DNA from: an uncultured Kiritimatiellota bacterium
GTDB taxonomy: Bacteria > Verrucomicrobiota > Kiritimatiellia > RFP12 > UBA1067
Assembly (NCBI GenBank): GCA_934635225.1
Contig: CAKTYZ010000032.1
Span: forward strand, 1 to 10,972
Length of the DNA: 10,972 nucleotides
Direction of reading: 5' to 3'
Shown here: piece by piece, positions 1-8,300 of the stretch
Numbering within the stretch: the first letter of the stretch is position 1
How the letters are laid out: each line of letters opens with the position of its first letter
Notes under the pieces: generated by a model
Databases searched by the model: none
Told to the model about the DNA's origin: nothing
The model's input: the letters and a program-made list of their open reading frames with translations, nothing else
Position numbers and translations under genes: made by a program

Positions 1-13
1 AGGAACACGACTC

Positions 14-180
14 ATGCGAACGAGAAATATGAAAGCGATGCGGAAAGAATTGACCTTTCTCAGGGGGGGGGGGGGGGAACCCCTGCGCCATGGCTTACGC
101 TTAGATGGAGTCTGCTGTTTGGACTCCTGTCGGTCGGTGCGTGGAGATCGGCGGCGGTTCCAGAAATCCCTGCGGATGGC
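14..180 (+). other. 5' part of gene 1: candidate starts, G-run and frame-shifted signal peptide
   Basis: ATG codons at 14, 29 and 38 share one frame. AGGA at 1-4 is a fair Shine-Dalgarno for ATG 14. The G run at 63-77 separates them from the signal peptide, which reads in the frame of gene 1 (roughly TLRWSLLFGLLSVGAW ending in SAA before VPEIP). With 15 G the ATG frame continues to a stop at 413-415, giving an unrelated 133-residue product. With 13 or 16 G it joins the gene 1 frame and gives about 446-447 residues from ATG 14, close to gene 2. With 14 or 17 G it stops at 102-104. No ATG, GTG or TTG exists in the gene 1 frame between 1 and 180. A joined product would have an unusually long region before its hydrophobic core, so a missing local start or an assembly error is also possible. 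Confidence 0.6.
63..77 (+). repeat. Mononucleotide G15 tract inside the 5' coding region
   Basis: Fifteen consecutive G residues, counted directly. It is the longest homopolymer in the window and lies between the start codons and the signal peptide of gene 1. Poly-G tracts of this kind in the 5' end of surface or secreted protein genes are known phase-variation switches in Campylobacter, Helicobacter and Neisseria. Long G runs are also prone to length errors in sequencing and assembly, so the exact count is uncertain. Confidence 0.9.
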
Positions 181-1356
181 GTGCGGCTATCTCAGCGGCC
201 GGGTACCTCGCAGGCAATCGTCGAATATGAGCTCCAGAACGAAGACGCGATCGTCACATTGGACATCTGCACCAACGGCGTATCCATCGGATATGAAAAC
301 ATTCGCCACCTTGTCGGAGACGTCAATCGTCTCGTCCACCCTGGCTCAACCAGACGAATCAAATGGAATGTTCACAAGTCTTGGCCAGGACGGCTTCTCA
401 CGGATGGGGGTGTGACGGCGGTCGTCACTGCGTGGGCCACGAACTGTCCGCCGGACTACTTGGTCGCCGACCTTTCCGGAGCCACGACGGTCTGCTACTA
501 CCCGGCTGCAGAAGCGGTTCCGGGCGGCGTCACGAATGACCTTTACAAGACGGAGAAACTTCTGATGCGCAAGATTCCGGCGGCCAACGCCCTGTTTAGG
601 CGCGGTTCGCCGGCGAAAGAGGTCGGGCGGGACGGCGGCAACTACGAACGTGCGCATCTTGTGTCCCACACGAACGACTACTGGATGGGGGTCTATCCCG
701 TGACACAGGCGCAGTATCGGAGAGTGTCGGGGACGTTGTCCGGCGTTTTCACGAATGACGCAGAATCGGCGACTTATCCGTTGAATGGCGTTTCGATCCT
801 CATGCTGCGCGGCTCGAATCTTGAGACGACGAAAAAGCGCTTGCCGACGGTGGCCCAGGACAGCCTTGTCGGTTGCTTTCGGCAGGTTGTGCCGTCGTTG
901 CCGCTTGACATTCCGACGGACGCCCAATGGGAATATGCTTGTCGGGCAGGATCGTATGCGGCGTTGTACAACGGGAGAGATCTCGTCGATTCGACGTCGG
1001 GAGAGAATCTTGACGCCATCGCCTGGCATGCCGGGAATTCGGAAGGGCGTCCGCACGCGGTCGGCGAGAGGCAGCCGAATGCCTTTGGCCTCTACGACAT
1101 GCTTGGGAATGTACGTGAGGCGACATTCGACCTTTACTATCCGTTCGGAGCGGCGCCGCAGTGCGATCCGTTCGAGCCTTGGAGCGATGGGCAGAACATG
1201 CGGGCCTCCTATCGCGGTGGCAGCTTTGCGGATACGGCCGCCGGTTGCCGTTCGGCGAAACGCTATGGCGAGTTTGACTGGAACCGGCCGTCGCGCACGA
1301 GTCCCGAGTCCGAACAGGCGCGCTGCGGCGTTCGTCTGATGGCCTTGATTCCTTGA
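181..1356 (+). CDS. Secreted SUMF1/FGE-fold protein (paralogue 1), true start upstream and out of frame
   Basis: The intact frame encodes a protein of the formylglycine-generating-enzyme/SUMF1 fold. Visible landmarks, counted from the GTG at 181, are DYWMGVYPVTQAQY (from residue 166), DIPTDAQWEYACRAGS (from 243), GLYDMLGNVRE (from 303), YRGGSF followed by Cys356, and a terminal CGVRLMA that matches the usual GFRL ending. An N-terminal beta-rich domain precedes the fold and aligns along its length with the next gene. Asp351 replaces the first FGE catalytic Cys (human Cys336); Cys356 matches the second (Cys341). Formylglycine synthesis is therefore unlikely, and a binding or other oxidase role is possible. 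GTG 181 is only the first conventional start codon in this frame. The frame stays open back to base 1, and codons 106-165 encode a signal peptide like that of gene 2 (SLLFGLLSVGAW, then SAAVPEIP), so the real N-terminus is upstream. The only ATGs are in another frame across a G15 run. Family fold is well supported; function is unknown. Confidence 0.85.
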   Translation: MRLSQRPGTSQAIVEYELQNEDAIVTLDICTNGVSIGYENIRHLVGDVNRLVHPGSTRRIKWNVHKSWPGRLLTDGGVTAVVTAWATNCPPDYLVADLSGATTVCYYPAAEAVPGGVTNDLYKTEKLLMRKIPAANALFRRGSPAKEVGRDGGNYERAHLVSHTNDYWMGVYPVTQAQYRRVSGTLSGVFTNDAESATYPLNGVSILMLRGSNLETTKKRLPTVAQDSLVGCFRQVVPSLPLDIPTDAQWEYACRAGSYAALYNGRDLVDSTSGENLDAIAWHAGNSEGRPHAVGERQPNAFGLYDMLGNVREATFDLYYPFGAAPQCDPFEPWSDGQNMRASYRGGSFADTAAGCRSAKRYGEFDWNRPSRTSPESEQARCGVRLMALIP

Positions 1357-1364
1357 GGAGGAGG
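1355..1364 (+). promoter_or_regulatory. Strong Shine-Dalgarno of gene 2
   Basis: GAGGAGGAGG overlaps the TGA stop of gene 1 (1354-1356) and ends 7 bases before the ATG at 1372. It fixes the start of gene 2 and indicates that its translation directly follows that of gene 1. Confidence 0.8.
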
Positions 1365-1371
1365 TCGTGAT

Positions 1372-2745
1372 ATGAAGGTCCTTGCGAAAAGTCTATCTCT
1401 GCTTGGAAGCCTTGCGGCAAGCGTCAGCCTTGCGGCCGTCCCGACTATCCCTGAAGACAGCGTCGTTGTCACTCAAGACGCCGATACGGGTCTTGTGCGC
1501 GTGGCGTACGCGGTGGAAAATGAAGCGGCCATCGTGACGGCCGAGCTGGAAGTCGGGGGCGTTTCGCTTCCCGCTGGAGCGTTCACGTCCCTGTTAGGGG
1601 AGGTCAACGTCCGTGTGGGCGTGGGTTCGCACACGTTTACTTGGAATCCGTCTCGGGACTATCAAGTCGCGCCGGTGTCGGCGTCGGATGTCAAGGTTCG
1701 CCTGTCGGCATGGGGTGAATCCTCGCCACCGCCCTATATGGTGCTGGACCTGTCGGGTACTGGTGCGGTCTCCTACTATGCGACGCCAGACGCCCTGCCG
1801 GGCACCGGCGGCGTGTCGAACGCCCTCTACAAGACGGAAAAGCTTGTCTTTCGCTATATTGATGCGAACGCGCGGACGTTTGAGATGGGCGGCGCGGGAT
1901 CGGGTCGGATGGTCACGTTTGGGAAAGACTACTGGATTGGCATCTATCCCGTCACGCGGCGCCAATGGATGCTGGCCACGGGTTCGGGGCTTGACGCGTC
2001 TTCGTCTTCGGAAGAGTCCGGAAGTCTTCCGATGACCGCAGTCTCCTTTTATGCGCTGGGGCAATGGGGTGTATTCAACAACTGGCCGCGCACATATGAC
2101 ACCGGATTCGCCTTGCAGCAGCTGCGGACTGCGGCCTTGAATGATTTGCTGGACATTCCGACAGAAGCCCAGTGGGAATTCGCCTGCCGAGCCGGAGCGG
2201 AAGACGCAGACGGCGCGGCGCTTGACGAATGCGCCTGGCATGCGGCGAACGCCGGTGGTGTCGCGCACCCCGTCGGACTGAAGAAGCCGAACGACTGGGG
2301 ACTCTATGATATGCTTGGAAACGTCAGTGAACTTGTCTACGACTGGTGGCAACCAACGTTGGAGAGCGGGTCATTCACCGATCCCGTTTCTGCGAAGCTC
2401 GCGGACGACTTTAGAAGCTGTTACCGTGGCGGATCCTTCGCGGATTCGGCTGCGGATTGCTCAGCGTTCGCGCGAAACGGCACATACAGCTGGAGCACGG
2501 GCGACGAACGCACGGGGTTGCGCCTGAGCATCACGCTGCAGACAGCCCGATCCGAGCTGACGCCCGTGCGGGCCGAAGGGATCCTGTCCGGCGAACGATT
2601 TGTTCCCGTGTGCGCATCTACGGCTTCTTCGGGCGGATGCGGAACGCCGGAAGAGCCGTTTGACACCCGGTATGCCAGCGTCCGCAGATCGAACGTCTGC
2701 GCCGTCAGCGGACTTCCCTCTGGTGTTGTGATGGTCATCCGATAG
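1372..2745 (+). CDS. Secreted SUMF1/FGE-fold protein (paralogue 2) with C-terminal extension
   Basis: A 457-residue exported paralogue of gene 1. Residues 1-22 form a Sec signal peptide (MKVLAKSLSLLGSLAASVSL, cut probably before AVPTIP). Residues about 23-150 are a beta-rich domain shared with gene 1. The SUMF1/FGE fold follows: LYKTEKLVFR (about 152), DYWIGIYPVTRRQW (186), DIPTEAQWEFACRAG (261), GLYDMLGNVSELVYDWW (310), RGGSFADSAADC ending at Cys363, and a GLRL ending near 387. Asp358 stands where FGE has its first catalytic Cys, five residues before Cys363, so copper-dependent formylglycine formation is not expected. No sulfatase is encoded in the window. After the fold there is a 68-residue tail with three Cys, containing EPFDTRYASV and ending SGVVMVIR, which gene 1 lacks and which I do not recognise. 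The ATG is chosen from the strong ribosome site and signal peptide. The 15-bp gap to gene 1 and 19-bp gap to gene 3 indicate an operon. A non-catalytic binding or scaffold role is a guess. Confidence 0.9.
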   Translation: MKVLAKSLSLLGSLAASVSLAAVPTIPEDSVVVTQDADTGLVRVAYAVENEAAIVTAELEVGGVSLPAGAFTSLLGEVNVRVGVGSHTFTWNPSRDYQVAPVSASDVKVRLSAWGESSPPPYMVLDLSGTGAVSYYATPDALPGTGGVSNALYKTEKLVFRYIDANARTFEMGGAGSGRMVTFGKDYWIGIYPVTRRQWMLATGSGLDASSSSEESGSLPMTAVSFYALGQWGVFNNWPRTYDTGFALQQLRTAALNDLLDIPTEAQWEFACRAGAEDADGAALDECAWHAANAGGVAHPVGLKKPNDWGLYDMLGNVSELVYDWWQPTLESGSFTDPVSAKLADDFRSCYRGGSFADSAADCSAFARNGTYSWSTGDERTGLRLSITLQTARSELTPVRAEGILSGERFVPVCASTASSGGCGTPEEPFDTRYASVRRSNVCAVSGLPSGVVMVIR

Positions 2746-2753
2746 GAGAGGAG
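2745..2753 (+). promoter_or_regulatory. Shine-Dalgarno of gene 3, with a four-codon mini-ORF after it
   Basis: GGAGAGGAG overlaps the last base of the gene 2 stop and lies 11 bases before ATG 2765, a slightly long spacing. Between them ATG 2754 opens a mini-ORF (M-F-S-L-stop) whose TGA at 2766-2768 overlaps the gene 3 start as ATGA. Ribosomes could therefore reach gene 3 directly or by termination-reinitiation. Confidence 0.6.
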
Positions 2754-2764
2754 ATGTTCTCATT

Positions 2765-5314
2765 ATGAAAAGAAAGATTCTTTTCGGACTGTCGCTTGCA
2801 GGCGTTGGCTTGCTGTTGATGGGCAGTCGCGCGGAGCGTCCACCGGTTGACCGAAAGGCGGTCGAGAAGAAAATCTTTGTCCATTGCAACCCGTGGTTCC
2901 CGATTGATGTCGTGGGGAAGCACACGGTCGGCGGGCCGAATGTCCCTTGGGAGCATTACATAGGTGAGACGCCATGGAAACGCTGCATGGAGGTCTTGTC
3001 GGGCTATGGCGTGAACGGCATCCTGCTTGAGATCAATGAGCCGACATACGAGATCCCGGTGTTTCGCAAACTTTTGGATGGTGCGCCGGACGGGTTTCAG
3101 GTCCTGATGCACTTCGGTTTCTTCTCGAAGACGATAGACGAGACGGTCACGAATATCCGAAATGTGCTGCGTCCGTATGCAAAGGATTTGGCCGAGAGTC
3201 CGCATGTCTTGCGCCTGAATGGCCGGCCCGTCCTGTTCGTCTACTTTCTCAACAATGGTCGAACGGTGGATTATTATCGCGAGGTCTTCGCGCGGATTGA
3301 TCGTGAGGTCTGCCCGATGACCTATCTTTTCTGCTATTCGGACCTTTGGATGAAGGGGGGATGGAACGAGGCGAAGTTTGAAACGCTCGTGCGGGACTAT
3401 CTCGGAGTCTTTGACGGTGTGAGCACCTATTCGTTCAGCTACGAAGACGTGCGGGTGCAACGCAAGGAGGCGCGCGTGCTCTCGAAGGTCATGCGGGAGA
3501 ATCCCGGCAAGGTTTTCTTTGGCGGTGCTTTCACCACGTGGACGCAGCCATTCGTCCAGGCGGGGTTGGAGGTTCACCTTTCCCGCGACTGGCGGGAAAG
3601 TGTCGATCTGTGGATGTCGCCTTCGGTCGGCGCGGACGCCATCGAGCTGACCAACCTTTTCGACCATTTTGAACAGTCGCTCGTCTATCCGTGCTATGAG
3701 CGGGAAGACTTGCTGTTGCGCTATCTTCAGTATGCGGCATCCTGTTGGCGTGCGACGCCGTTTCCACGTGAAAAGGAACCCGAACTCGTCTTGTGCAACT
3801 ACGAGACGGCGCAGTTGGGCTGGACGCCTCTTGATTTCGAGATTCTGGGCTTCCCGATTGATTCGCCCGTCACGGAAGTCGAGACTTCGATTCAAATCTG
3901 CGACACGGCGGGTCGTGTCCTCAAGACACTGGGGCCTCGCAAGATGGACCTTTCGAGGTTCTCGTCCGAATGGTTTTCTGTGCCGTCGATTGACTTCGCG
4001 TCCGAGCGGGCTGTCGTGCCGCGCCTCGTCTACCGATGGAACGGAAAAGATCGTGTCGCGCCGTATAATCCGATGACGATCCTTTCGCCGTCGGCGCGCA
4101 ACTACCGCCTGTATTGGGCACGCTCGACGCGCAATGCCTATGAGCGTCGCGTGCGGGAGGGTGATTCGGAAGACTGGACCCTGGACGGCGTTCATCCCGG
4201 CGGGACGCGGCGTTCGACGGCCGATGGGCTTGGCGTCTTCAGTTCCCGCATTTCCTATCATCTTCAGGATGGGAATCCGAAACGCGGGTATTTTCGGTCT
4301 GGCGTGCGCCGGGACGGCGTTGAGTTCGCGTTCACGAACGAACGGCATTTCGCCCTGACATCGACACGGGCGTTGCAGTTGCCGGTTCCCGGCGGGGCAT
4401 TGCATTGGTATAGCCTTGAAATTGAAAATCGGCACGGTCGGCGGTGGCAGTCCCTGCCGATCTGGGAGACCGACGGTTCGCGAGACCGTCTGGTCACGAT
4501 GCCGATCCTGAATACAACGAACGGGATCGTTCGATGCGAGATCGAAGACTGCCGTGTGCCGTTCTTCTACTGGCCCTGTCGCCGCGACGGGTTGGAGTTG
4601 CTGCTCGACGAGTCCGGCTATGTGCACAACGGCCATTTCAGCACGAGCACCTGCAGCTTCTACAACGGAATCAACTACATCGGCTACAATCTATACCACA
4701 ACTCGTCAGTCGGTCACGCTGCCGGATTCAAGACGCTTTTCCGGATGGACGCGGACGGTCGCGGCGCAATCGAGTTCGGTGGCGAGGACTTCTGCAAAGT
4801 GACGGGCGGTACGGCGTTCCCTGGCGCATCGACCTATGAGATCAGCGTGAAGCCGAAGTCCCTTGGTACGCGCATGGGGTTGCTCAATACGTCGGCGGGT
4901 CATGTCCTGCTGTCGATTCTCCCGGACGGGCGTGTCCGGGCTGCACGCCGGGCCGCGCCCATCTCTGGCGCGGACCAGTTCGCCTATCGATGGCCGGAGG
5001 TCGTTTCGCGACGGTCGATTCCGCCGGACGCCTGGACGCGGATTGCCGTCGTTTACGATCTTGAGAAAATCGCGCTTTATGTCGATGGGACGCTTCAAGG
5101 GACGGCGGATGCGCCGCCGTGCTACGTCAATCTCGGTTGGGGATCGAAGTCCAATGTCATCACTTCGCATGAGAACCATAACTTGCTGATGATTGGAGCC
5201 GAAACGGATGTCACGGACATCGACAACTACAATCCCCTCAACAGGTTCAAGGGGAGGTTACGTGAGATTCGCGCCTATGGGCGTAACCTGAGTCCGGAGG
5301 AGTTCCTGAAATGA
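2765..5314 (+). CDS. Exported GH71/GH99-like putative glycoside hydrolase with C-terminal LamG domain
   Basis: 849 residues. The N-terminus MKRKILFGLSLAGVGLLLMG is a signal peptide, probably cut near SRA/ER; it has no lipobox Cys. Residues about 35-335 resemble the GH71/GH99 type of barrel: KKIFVHCNPWF (first strand), PHVLRLNGRPVLFVYF (the usual 'RvdGrPVlfvY' strand), and near 296-310 a TNLFDHFEQSLVYP segment that lines up with the GH71 motif WNDxxES, keeping Asp300 and Glu303 as candidate catalytic acids. Residues about 340-600 are beta-rich and unrecognised. From about 608 a laminin-G/concanavalin-like domain runs to the end (LELLLDESGYVHNGHF, then YEISVKPKSLG, WTRIAVVYD, IALYVDGTLQG, FKGRLREIRAYGRNLSPEEF), with an apparent insertion near 630-660. 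Known GH71 and GH99 enzymes cut alpha-1,3-glucan and alpha-1,2-mannan; the match is too distant to transfer a substrate. The last four bases overlap gene 4 as ATGA, so the two are probably translationally coupled. Export, barrel type and LamG are fairly sure; activity is inferred. Confidence 0.88.
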   Translation: MKRKILFGLSLAGVGLLLMGSRAERPPVDRKAVEKKIFVHCNPWFPIDVVGKHTVGGPNVPWEHYIGETPWKRCMEVLSGYGVNGILLEINEPTYEIPVFRKLLDGAPDGFQVLMHFGFFSKTIDETVTNIRNVLRPYAKDLAESPHVLRLNGRPVLFVYFLNNGRTVDYYREVFARIDREVCPMTYLFCYSDLWMKGGWNEAKFETLVRDYLGVFDGVSTYSFSYEDVRVQRKEARVLSKVMRENPGKVFFGGAFTTWTQPFVQAGLEVHLSRDWRESVDLWMSPSVGADAIELTNLFDHFEQSLVYPCYEREDLLLRYLQYAASCWRATPFPREKEPELVLCNYETAQLGWTPLDFEILGFPIDSPVTEVETSIQICDTAGRVLKTLGPRKMDLSRFSSEWFSVPSIDFASERAVVPRLVYRWNGKDRVAPYNPMTILSPSARNYRLYWARSTRNAYERRVREGDSEDWTLDGVHPGGTRRSTADGLGVFSSRISYHLQDGNPKRGYFRSGVRRDGVEFAFTNERHFALTSTRALQLPVPGGALHWYSLEIENRHGRRWQSLPIWETDGSRDRLVTMPILNTTNGIVRCEIEDCRVPFFYWPCRRDGLELLLDESGYVHNGHFSTSTCSFYNGINYIGYNLYHNSSVGHAAGFKTLFRMDADGRGAIEFGGEDFCKVTGGTAFPGASTYEISVKPKSLGTRMGLLNTSAGHVLLSILPDGRVRAARRAAPISGADQFAYRWPEVVSRRSIPPDAWTRIAVVYDLEKIALYVDGTLQGTADAPPCYVNLGWGSKSNVITSHENHNLLMIGAETDVTDIDNYNPLNRFKGRLREIRAYGRNLSPEEFLK
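5294..5302 (+). promoter_or_regulatory. Shine-Dalgarno of gene 4 inside the end of gene 3
   Basis: CGGAGGAG lies within the last codons of gene 3 and about 8-9 bases before ATG 5311. The ATG overlaps the gene 3 stop by four bases (ATGA, 5311-5314), typical of coupled translation. Confidence 0.65.
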
Positions 5315-8300
5315 ATGTCCGGACATGCGTATGCCTGACATCGCTTTTGTCGGGGCTGGCTTGTGGTCCCGCATGGGCGCGTTGCGCCACGGCGACGGAG
5401 ACGGTGATCAATCTCATGACTTACCCCTATTCGGATCCTGACCCAGTTCCCGCCACGGACAAGGTTCGGTACCCCTACTGTTTCTTCGACGGCTCGACGA
5501 CCAACGGGACGTTGAGGTCTTGGAAAGCCGTGGTCCTTGAAAACGAACGGATTCGGGTGACGGTCCTGCCGGAGATTGGCGGCAAGGTCTGGGGCGCGTT
5601 GGACAAGCAATCCGGGACGGAGTTCATCTATTTCAACCATGTCGTTAAATTCCGCAATATTTCCATGCGCGGACCGTGGTGCTCGGGCGGCATCGAGTTC
5701 AACTTCGGTATTATCGGGCATTCGCCTACGACGGCCGTGCCGGTCTCGTATTACGTGCGCACAAACGCCGACGGCAGCGCGAGCTGCTTCCTTTCGGACA
5801 CGGAACTCATCTGTGGGACGACTTGGCAGGTGGAAGTCAATCTGCCGGCTGATGCGGACCGCTTTTATACGAGGACGATCTGGTACAACGGCTCGAACGA
5901 TCCAGCTCCCTACTACCAGTGGATGACGGCAGCCTATTCGGCTCGTGGCAACCCGGAATTCTTCTTTCCGGGCGTGAATTACGTCGGGCATACGGGAACG
6001 AGCCATGCCTGGCCGATTGACGAAAACGGACATGACCTGTCGAAGTATGCAGACAATGCCTTTGGTTCCGCGAAATCCGAGCATGTACTGAACGGGGACA
6101 ACCGGATGTTCGGCATCTGGTGGCCCGAACGGAAAGTCGGCTCGATTCATCGCAACCATATGATGGACAAATACGGACGGAAAGTTTTTCTCTGGGCGCA
6201 GTCGCGTGCCGGCGGCATGTGGGAGGACCTTCTGACGGATACGGACGGGCAGTACGTCGAACTGCAGTCCGGGCGCTGTTTCAATCAGCCGTATGACACG
6301 TATGAGACGCCGTTCAAACATCCCGTCTTCGCGCCAGGGGCGACGCATTCGTTCGATGAGGAATGGGGCGTTGTCCGAGACAGAAGGGAATTTGAGCGAT
6401 ACATGTGCGAATCGAACTTCGTCTTCCGCCCGCAGCGGATGCCGGACGGGTTCGACAAGAACACGGCGTATGGCCATTACGTCATGGGCGAGCAGATGCT
6501 TCGCCAGAAGTTTGATACGGAGGGGGAACGCGAGCTGAAGTTCTGCCTTGAGCGTGAGCCTTGCTTTGCGCCAGCGTTGGGTGAGCTGGCAGCTCTTGCG
6601 CTTCGTCGTGGACAATACGCCCTTGCCCATGCCTATGCGGAAAAGGCGCTGGCGGTCAACACCTACGACTTTGCTGCGAACTTTGCGGACGGGCGAGCCT
6701 ATTTTGCGGAAGGAGACCGTCTGCGCGCCAGGGAACGTTTGGGGATCGCGGCCTTTAGCCCCGAATACGCCACGGCGGCGTTCGCGCTGGTGGCAAAGGC
6801 TGAGCTCGCCGACGGCAACTGGGCGGAGGCTGTTCGACTCGCGGAACGGGCCCTTCGTCAGAATGCGCTGAACGTGGATGCGCGGCTAATCAAGATCGTG
6901 TCTGCGCGCAAGGTCGGCGACGATGCGCAGGCTCGTCGGCTGGCCGAAGATCTGCTGGCCGAACTGCCGCTCTGCCATGCGGCGAGGCATGAGCTGAATA
7001 TTTTGGGCACGGGCGAGCAGATGACGGACTTCGTTCGCGGCGAACTTCCGTATGAGACCTATCTGGAGTTGGGGCATTGGTATGCAGATGCCGGCTTGCG
7101 CGAGGAGTCTCGGAACCTTTATTCGCTTGCGGCGCAGAAGAGCGCCGTGGCGGATGTCCTGCTCGGCAATCTGCAGGCGGCGAAGGAGAAGCCGATCTCC
7201 TTCATGTTCCCCTTTCGTGGACGCGAGATACCGGAGCTGCTGCGGGCGGCGCAGTCCGACGGTCATTGGAAGCTGCGCTACTATGCGGCGGTCGCGTTGG
7301 CGGCAAACGACCGGAACGAAGAGGCCCGGACGCTGTTGGACGCCTGTGGCACACAGCCGGATGACAAGACGTTCTACCTTTATCGCGCCTCGCAGCGAAA
7401 GGGTGCCGAGGCGCTCTCGGATTTGCGTCGAGCCCAGCGGCTCGACCGCGCGTGCTGGCGCACAGGTGTTGCCATTGCCCGGTATTTCATGGATCAGACG
7501 GATTGGGCAAAGGCCGCGCAGGAGCTCTGTCCCTATGTGCGGGAAAACCGCGACAAGAACGCCGTCGTGACGACTTATGCGATGGCGCTGGCAAAATCCG
7601 GACGGGCGCGCGAGACGGTTGACTTCCTATCGCAGCAAGTCATCCTGCCGGCGGAATTCGGCGGCGACGCATCGGTCGCCTGGATCGCCTCTTGGGGAAA
7701 GATCGCCGATGACGCGCTTCGCGCCGGGGAGCTGTCGTCCGCGCGGGAGGCCATTGCACGCGCCATCTCCTACCCGGAGAACTTGGGTCGAGGACGCCCC
7801 TACACATTGCCGCTGGACCAGTCGGATGCTGAGCATCCGACTGGGTTTGAAGATTGGACGCCGGCCGTTCGGGCGCAGCTTGACGAGAATGGACTCAAGC
7901 CTGAGTGCCTGTCGGATACGCGGCCCTACGAATTCATCGTTGCCGACCGTCGGGAAGATTCGGATCCGCCTTGGATTGACTTTGAGACGGAAACCGGCTG
8001 GCGGGCTGAGGCGGCGACGGGCGTCGTGAAGGCGGAGCGGTCGCAGGTGCGCCAACTTTTCGGAAAGTGGACGCTGGCGTTTACCCTGAATGCCCGAGAG
8101 GCGAGGCTTCGCCCGGCAAAGCCCCTGACGGTTCCAGTCGAGGACTACGACTTTTTCGGCGTCTGGATGCGTGGCGCACGCATGGGCTATGACTTGGAGC
8201 GGACGGACAAGTCGATGCCTGTCGTCGACCTGGTCTTCGTCCATCCGGACGGACGGGAGGAATGCGTGTCGTTGACAGACAAGATGAGAGGCAAATGCCT

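Noticed and set aside
14..415. 133-residue protein starting at ATG 14 as an independent gene
   Set aside because: After the G run its sequence is an out-of-frame reading of the signal peptide and N-terminal domain of gene 1, so it is better seen as the off-frame product.
181..2745. Genes 1 and 2 as sulfatase-activating enzymes
   Set aside because: The first catalytic Cys is Asp in both, both proteins are exported, and no sulfatase is encoded in the window.
2735..4636. Long open frame on the - strand (633 codons) opposite gene 3
   Set aside because: Its translation is rich in Arg, Pro and His without recognisable motifs, and it lies wholly opposite well-supported coding sequence. It is an expected by-product of GC-biased codons.
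5311..5400. Lipoprotein signal in gene 4
   Set aside because: The Cys in LSGLACGP is preceded by Gly-Leu-Ala, which does not fit a normal lipobox; cleavage after PAWA by signal peptidase I fits better.
5275..6630. Long open frame on the - strand (451 codons) opposite the DUF5107 part of gene 4
   Set aside because: It mirrors strongly recognisable DUF5107 coding on the + strand and shows no domain of its own.
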